DNA of 9,198 nucleotides, taken from positions 1-9,198 of the forward strand of contig JAZRZU010000032.1 in NCBI GenBank assembly GCA_045601465.1, in the 5' to 3' direction. The translations under genes were made by a program, and so were the position numbers. The notes under the pieces were generated by a model. That model worked only from the letters and a program-made list of their open reading frames with translations. It ran no database searches and was not told the DNA's origin. This stretch comes from RGIG3009 sp045601465 (GTDB taxonomy: Bacteria; Bacillota; Clostridia; Oscillospirales; Acutalibacteraceae). Shown here piece after piece: positions 4,992-9,198 of the stretch; within the stretch, counting starts at the first letter, position 1, and the number at the start of each line of letters is the position of its first letter.

Positions 4992-7900
4992 GAAGCCGAC
5001 GGGTTTATTGCGGATTTTGAGGATTGTGAACTAAACGGCAAAATACCGAATGGTATTACAAGAGGTGGTGATGTTCCGCCGGAACTGACATGCATAGCGG
5101 ATCCACGAAATCAACACGGCCGAGCGTTACAAGCAACGGTTCCAAAAGGATATAACCTTAGCAGTAATCTTTGGTTTTCTTATACGCGATCGGAGCGATT
5201 TGATGGTATTTCGTTTTGGATCAAATCGAGCACAACAATAACCATTGACGTGCGTGTTCGGATCGGTGAACAAACCATTTATTCGTTGGGACGAGTTACG
5301 CTCGGTGCAAATCAAGGGAAAACCGTTACGGCATTGTACGCAAACGCAAAAACGGCGTCCAGTTTAAATACAAGCGTTGGTGCCCCGGTTACATTCGAGC
5401 CGGAAGTCGGCGCACAAATGCGGTTTGCTGTGCATGTTCTGGGGGCAAACTCTGAAAAGCAGTATGTGATTGATGACATTTGCCAGTATTCTTCTAATGG
5501 CGGAACAGCCGATACAGACTATACGGTTGCGTATCAAGATTCCGACCATATTCGCCATTATCCAGAAACCGTGTCGGGTTCGATGGTGCAGGATTTTGAG
5601 ACGGATTCCGATCTGACCTTTATGACCTTGACGGGGGCAGATAGTCAGAACAACAGCATAACAGCAAATACGACTGTTGTGAATACGGGTTCTCGTTCTG
5701 CCAAGGTCATGTTATCGCAGGTGAATCACCAAGATGGCGTTTTAACCTTTACGTATAATAAAGCAGCACAATGGAACAGTCTGGCTTTTTGGATGGCAAG
5801 CGGGCAGACGGTTGTGCTTAACGTGAAAGTGACGGTAGGCAACGCAACACCGTTGAGGATTTTACGGCAGACGGTTGAGGCTGAGGATTCCGGTGTTATC
5901 CTTGCAACGTTCCCGGATTCGCTCAAAACGTATGCCGGCAGTGTCAAGGTTGAGATATTTGTCAGCAGTCACACCGCAACAGCGGTTATGTGGCTGGACA
6001 GCATGATGCAAACGAACGTTGCCAAACCTGCTGTTTCGGACATGCCGGAAACAGGTAATCTTGCCGATGATGTTTCTGTTCCTGCCTATAATCATATCGT
6101 GACGGATTTTGAAACATATGCCAATAATGCGGCTTTGTATGCCGAGTGGGATTATGTGACGCAGCGGGATTGGTTGACCGGTACGTTATCATTAGATCGA
6201 GGCAATCAATATCGTGGATATAACAGTTTGCGGCTGGACTATGATTTTTCTCGTACAGGGAATCCGTTGAAACAGAAGTTTTCGGTACAAGGGCCCCTTG
6301 CAACTGTTAACCAATACGGCATAGGTTTTTATCTGCATTCATCCGAAGAAGTGATTGTAGATGTTATGCTTCTGGATGAAGCCGGGCACTTTGTTACGTT
6401 GCGGTTGCCTGCAAATGAATACGATGAGTGGGTGTTTGTTAATTTTGGGTCGATCGTTGCCGGAAATAGTACCTTTGGTAGGCTAAATCGTGACTCGCTT
6501 TCGATCCGGTTGACCGTTATGCCAAGCAACAATGCGTTGGTTGGGACGGTTTACGTGGACGATATTGGGTATAGTGATGTTGCAGTGAATCCGGAGTGTG
6601 AAACGGCGCACGTTTTCTCCAACACATGCGATACCTCCTGCAATCGTTGTGGATATACACGCCCCATTACGCATACGCCTGACCCCGACGACGGCAATTG
6701 CGAAACGGATACGCTTTGCAGCATCTGCCGTAAGACGCTTACAAGTGGTCTGGACAATCACGTGTTTACGAATAGTTGCGATGCGGTGTGCAATAACTGT
6801 ACTTACACCAGGGATGCCTACCATATTCCAGGCCACGACGATGGAGACTGTACAACGGCTGTGAATTGCAGTATCTGTGGCGAAGTTACAACGGAAGCTG
6901 CCGATCATCACGTATTTCTAAATGATTGTGATTCCACCTGTGAAAACTGTGAATATACGCGGCAAACCGAGCATACTCCCGCCCAGGATGATGGGGATTG
7001 CACAACCGCTATCTGTTGTAGTATCTGCGGAGAAGTTATCATAGCGGGTTCAGAAAGCCACGTGTATGATAACGATTGTGATTCCTCGTGTGCAAACTGT
7101 GAGTATATACGGGAAATCAAGTCCAAGCTGCTCTACGACTTTGAGGGTATTACGTCTGTAACGTCATTTGTAAGTTCTAGCCAAACTGCGAGAGCGAAAC
7201 GTGCTCTTAACACAGACGCGACGTATGCACAAGATCAACAGTCCCTTAAAATCACTTCTGCTGTCAGTGGCAATACTACCAGTGAAAACCGGATTTTCAT
7301 GACGTACACTCATACCGAAGGTTACACTGGCATTTCGTTTTGGGTAAAAGCTCAAACGGCGATGACTTTTTACGTTAAGCTGACAAACAAAGTTGACAGC
7401 ACAACGAAGACGTATTCCACGATATCCTTAGTCGCAGGTGAAACAAAAGAAGTTACCCTTTTCTATGCGGATGATGCCGGCACGTTTGTTCCTGCGACCG
7501 GTGCCGATAAGAACGAGATCGCTTTTTGTCACAAATGCACGAGTAAAGAGAGAATATATTATGTAGACAATATCTGTGAAATCAAGCAAACTGTTGCCGA
7601 TGTTCCGGATGAAATCACTGATACCATCGCCGATTTCGATGACGGTGACACCTCAAATGCCCTGACCAGAACCGAAGGGTATGCTTCCCAAGCAGCACCG
7701 ACCTTTGCTGCTATTAACGATCCGAGATCCGGCGCCACCGGTAAATCCTTGCAAGTTACCGTTCCGCAAACAGCTGTGGCAGACAAGATTTCCTATACCG
7801 TCTTCGAGTATTACGGTAAAGAGGGATATGACGGTATCTCTTTCTGGGTCAAAGCGGATACCACGATTAAAATAGAAGTTCGTATCCAAAGAGGCGCACA

Positions 7901-9198
7901 AACAGAATACGCACTTGGTCGTGTTTCGTTGGGCGTTGGCGAAACCAAAGAGGTCCGTGTACGGTATGAGGATATTAAAACAGCCGTCAGTTTGAATGCC
8001 GATCCCGGCACACCTGTTGCGCAACCGTACTCGCTGGTAGGCGGTCCGTTGTACGTGAAATTCGTGGTACTCTCTGACAAGTCTATGGATAGAGGTTTCA
8101 CCATTGACGATGTTAAACAGTACAAGAAATTGTTAGAAGATAACCAAGAAGCTGTTGCCGGCACCGCAATCGATAAATTTATGACCGGAACGGGTACTGC
8201 CGTCCTGGCTCCCAACGATACAGCTTATAACGTTCAAACGCAGTTTGCTGCCGTAACCGATCCCCGAGATCCTACTGGTAATGCTTTAAAGGTAACCCTT
8301 CCCGCTGTTGCAGCTACTTCCACTGTAAACAACAGTGTTGCCGAATTTGGGCCTTATAAAACCGGTGGTTCGTATGGCGATTACCAAGGTGTCTCTTTCT
8401 GGATCCAAGCCGACACCGATATGGAATTTGAGATTCGTATCCGTCGTGGTGATGCAACCGATACGATGTTCGTCTATGCTATTCGGCGTGTAACAGTCAA
8501 AGCCGGTGTACCGCAAAAGGTTACAGCACGCTACGCTGACATGAGAGAAAAATCGAGTTTGCTGGCAAATCCAGGTGAACCGGTAGATCATACAACTGTA
8601 GCATACAACAAAGGGTACAATACCTATCTGCAACTTTACGCACTCTGTGGCACGTCTGAAAAGTCGTATATCATTGACGACATTGAGCAATTTAATCCTG
8701 CTTTTGCCGGCGCTTCCTTGTCCTTGTCGGATGATATTGCTTTGAACTACAAGGTTGATCCTGCCGACCTGGCTGGCCATACCGATGCTTCGGTTACGTT
8801 TACACAAGGCGATACCGAACAAACGGTAACTGCACCGACAACCGATGTGAATGGTCGCTACGTTTATCGTTTTGATAACATTGACGCCAGCAAGATAAAC
8901 GATGACATCACCGCTACGTTGAAGATTGGTGAAACGGCAATTGCAACCAAAACGTACAGTGTTGCCGATTACTGCTACAACATGTTGCGCAAGGCTCCCG
9001 GTAATGAGAAGCTGTGCAACCTGTTAGCAGATATCCTGGAATACGGTGCCAAAGCGCAGTTGTATACGGAAAACAACATGGAAAACCTGGCCACCGCTAA
9101 TTTGGCGGATGACTATAAAACCTATATTGCGAGACAGCCCGAGGCGCTGACACCTGTTACTACGTTGATCACAGCAACAGACGGTGTGAATGCACCTA
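4893..9198 (+). CDS. Giant modular secreted surface protein (3' end outside window)
   Basis: One uninterrupted frame of 1435 codons begins at ATG 4893 and is still open at the right edge. The protein has an export signal (about 1-33), three beta-sandwich-like modules (41-199, 234-374, 405-562), His/Cys repeats (569-740), three more modules (749-899, 914-1077, 1094-1267), and from 1273 a distal domain. The modules resemble galactose-binding-like or carbohydrate-binding jelly rolls: they begin with DFE or DFD, have a central GISFW(I/V)K motif and end in IDDI. Glycan or glycoprotein binding at the cell surface is therefore a reasonable guess, but not proven. No catalytic motif, dockerin, LPXTG or SLH domain is visible in the portion present. 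The anchor may lie in the missing C-terminus. It has its own strong promoter behind a bidirectional terminator. Thr codon choice shifts towards ACC in the last third. Confidence 0.9.
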   Translation, partial: MKKRFGQVTALLMTAVLLVSCLCVNFSITVEAAEADGFIADFEDCELNGKIPNGITRGGDVPPELTCIADPRNQHGRALQATVPKGYNLSSNLWFSYTRSERFDGISFWIKSSTTITIDVRVRIGEQTIYSLGRVTLGANQGKTVTALYANAKTASSLNTSVGAPVTFEPEVGAQMRFAVHVLGANSEKQYVIDDICQYSSNGGTADTDYTVAYQDSDHIRHYPETVSGSMVQDFETDSDLTFMTLTGADSQNNSITANTTVVNTGSRSAKVMLSQVNHQDGVLTFTYNKAAQWNSLAFWMASGQTVVLNVKVTVGNATPLRILRQTVEAEDSGVILATFPDSLKTYAGSVKVEIFVSSHTATAVMWLDSMMQTNVAKPAVSDMPETGNLADDVSVPAYNHIVTDFETYANNAALYAEWDYVTQRDWLTGTLSLDRGNQYRGYNSLRLDYDFSRTGNPLKQKFSVQGPLATVNQYGIGFYLHSSEEVIVDVMLLDEAGHFVTLRLPANEYDEWVFVNFGSIVAGNSTFGRLNRDSLSIRLTVMPSNNALVGTVYVDDIGYSDVAVNPECETAHVFSNTCDTSCNRCGYTRPITHTPDPDDGNCETDTLCSICRKTLTSGLDNHVFTNSCDAVCNNCTYTRDAYHIPGHDDGDCTTAVNCSICGEVTTEAADHHVFLNDCDSTCENCEYTRQTEHTPAQDDGDCTTAICCSICGEVIIAGSESHVYDNDCDSSCANCEYIREIKSKLLYDFEGITSVTSFVSSSQTARAKRALNTDATYAQDQQSLKITSAVSGNTTSENRIFMTYTHTEGYTGISFWVKAQTAMTFYVKLTNKVDSTTKTYSTISLVAGETKEVTLFYADDAGTFVPATGADKNEIAFCHKCTSKERIYYVDNICEIKQTVADVPDEITDTIADFDDGDTSNALTRTEGYASQAAPTFAAINDPRSGATGKSLQVTVPQTAVADKISYTVFEYYGKEGYDGISFWVKADTTIKIEVRIQRGAQTEYALGRVSLGVGETKEVRVRYEDIKTAVSLNADPGTPVAQPYSLVGGPLYVKFVVLSDKSMDRGFTIDDVKQYKKLLEDNQEAVAGTAIDKFMTGTGTAVLAPNDTAYNVQTQFAAVTDPRDPTGNALKVTLPAVAATSTVNNSVAEFGPYKTGGSYGDYQGVSFWIQADTDMEFEIRIRRGDATDTMFVYAIRRVTVKAGVPQKVTARYADMREKSSLLANPGEPVDHTTVAYNKGYNTYLQLYALCGTSEKSYIIDDIEQFNPAFAGASLSLSDDIALNYKVDPADLAGHTDASVTFTQGDTEQTVTAPTTDVNGRYVYRFDNIDASKINDDITATLKIGETAIATKTYSVADYCYNMLRKAPGNEKLCNLLADILEYGAKAQLYTENNMENLATANLADDYKTYIARQPEALTPVTTLITATDGVNAP
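5013..6578 (+). repeat. Modules 1-3: beta-sandwich-like repeats
   Basis: Module 1 (residues 41-199) starts ADFEDCE, has FDGISFWIKS in the middle and ends YVIDDICQY. Module 2 (234-374) starts QDFETDS, has NSLAFWMAS and ends MWLDSMMQT. Module 3 (405-562) starts TDFETYA, has YGIGFYLHS and ends VYVDDIGYSD. The shared start, centre and end, with alternating strand-like segments, suggest one fold repeated. Modules 2 and 3 have diverged strongly. Module 1 is closest to modules 5 and 6. Confidence 0.65.
6609..7112 (+). repeat. His/Cys tandem repeats, exact 150-bp (50-residue) period
   Basis: His-containing starts fall at residues 573, 623, 673 and 723, exactly 50 apart, giving three full units and a final half. 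The first half-unit is HVFSNTCDTSCNRCGYTR-like (H-x5-C-x3-C-x2-C, then Y-[TI]-R). The second half is a His, an acidic DDG(D/N)C and C-x5-C-x2-C. That makes six cysteines and at least two histidines per unit, with one extra cysteine in the third. The spacing would suit metal binding or disulfides. Similar repeats are common in secreted clostridial proteins, and their role is unknown to me. Confidence 0.85.
7137..8693 (+). repeat. Modules 4-6: beta-sandwich-like repeats
   Basis: Module 4 (residues 749-899) starts YDFEG, has YTGISFWVKA and ends YYVDNICEI. Module 5 (914-1077) starts ADFDDG, has YDGISFWVKA and LGRVSLGVGE and ends FTIDDVKQY. Module 6 (1094-1267) has YQGVSFWIQA and ends YIIDDIEQF. 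Modules 1, 5 and 6 share a DPR motif before a (V/L)P strand and a later SLN/SLL-x-x-x-G-x-PV stretch, so they form a closer subgroup. Confidence 0.7.
8709..9198 (+). other. Start of a distal clostridial surface-protein domain
   Basis: Residues 1273-1435 begin AGASLSLSDDIALNYKV and continue to YSVADYCYNML, then ILEYGAKAQLYTENNMENLA. I recall this pattern (a short beta domain, then a helical YGA-AQ segment) from many secreted proteins of gut Clostridia, often near the C-terminus. I know no established function. The domain appears nearly complete in the window. Confidence 0.55.

Noticed and set aside
6609..7112. CRISPR-like regular repeats
   Set aside because: The 150-bp period is that of a protein repeat, in frame and coding throughout, with no short identical repeats or unique spacers.
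5726..8822. Many long minus-strand frames, up to 178 codons
   Set aside because: All lie opposite the giant gene, lack start signals, and are explained as antisense shadows of a stop-poor frame.
1478..9198. Functional coupling of the two-component pair to the giant surface protein
   Set aside because: A bidirectional terminator and an independent promoter separate them, and no copy of the TTAA(C/G)A hexamer pair is evident before the giant gene. It remains possible but unsupported.

Overview
The window looks like a chromosome segment from a low-GC Gram-positive bacterium of the class Clostridia, probably a gut-type Oscillospirales or Lachnospirales relative. This is inferred from AGGAGG-type ribosome binding sites, sigma-A-like promoters, a VanR/VanS-style two-component pair, and a very large secreted protein carrying the His/Cys repeat (HVF.N.CD..C..C) typical of clostridial surface proteins. 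I cannot place it more precisely.

Layout, left to right, with every confident gene on the + strand. Bases 1-434 hold no convincing gene. They contain a 15-bp hairpin, a dispersed-type inverted repeat (gagacaag...cttgtctc), and a possible decayed coding remnant on the - strand. A 213-residue membrane-anchored protein of unknown function follows (435-1076). Just after it come a second, partly iterated copy of the same repeat (1095-1145) and a GC-rich hairpin element (1189-1215). Bases 1223-1378 look like a miniature transcription unit with promoter, strong Shine-Dalgarno and terminator-like hairpin, but no ATG at the expected place. A two-component operon follows: an OmpR-family response regulator (1478-2158) and a 685-residue, multi-pass sensor histidine kinase (2172-4229), 13 bases apart. 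A palindrome and three TTAA(C/G)A hexamers upstream of the regulator are candidate autoregulatory sites.

The 663-base gap after the kinase contains a second copy of the GC hairpin element, a degraded copy of the first repeat, and a 44-bp perfect palindrome that should act as a bidirectional terminator. It ends in a near-consensus promoter with a leader of about 117 nt, which drives the dominant gene of the window. That gene is a single open frame from 4893 that runs off the right edge (at least 1435 residues). It has an export signal, three beta-sandwich-like modules, an insert of His/Cys repeats with an exact 50-residue period, three more beta-sandwich-like modules, and the start of a distal domain known from clostridial cell-surface proteins.

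The two-component pair is self-contained. Its targets cannot be read from the sequence. The terminator and the separate promoter argue that the giant surface protein is not in its operon, although it could still be a regulon member. I see no clear new multi-gene system. The most distinctive items are the architecture of the giant protein, the two intergenic repeat families that recur around these genes, and the ATG-less mini transcription unit.
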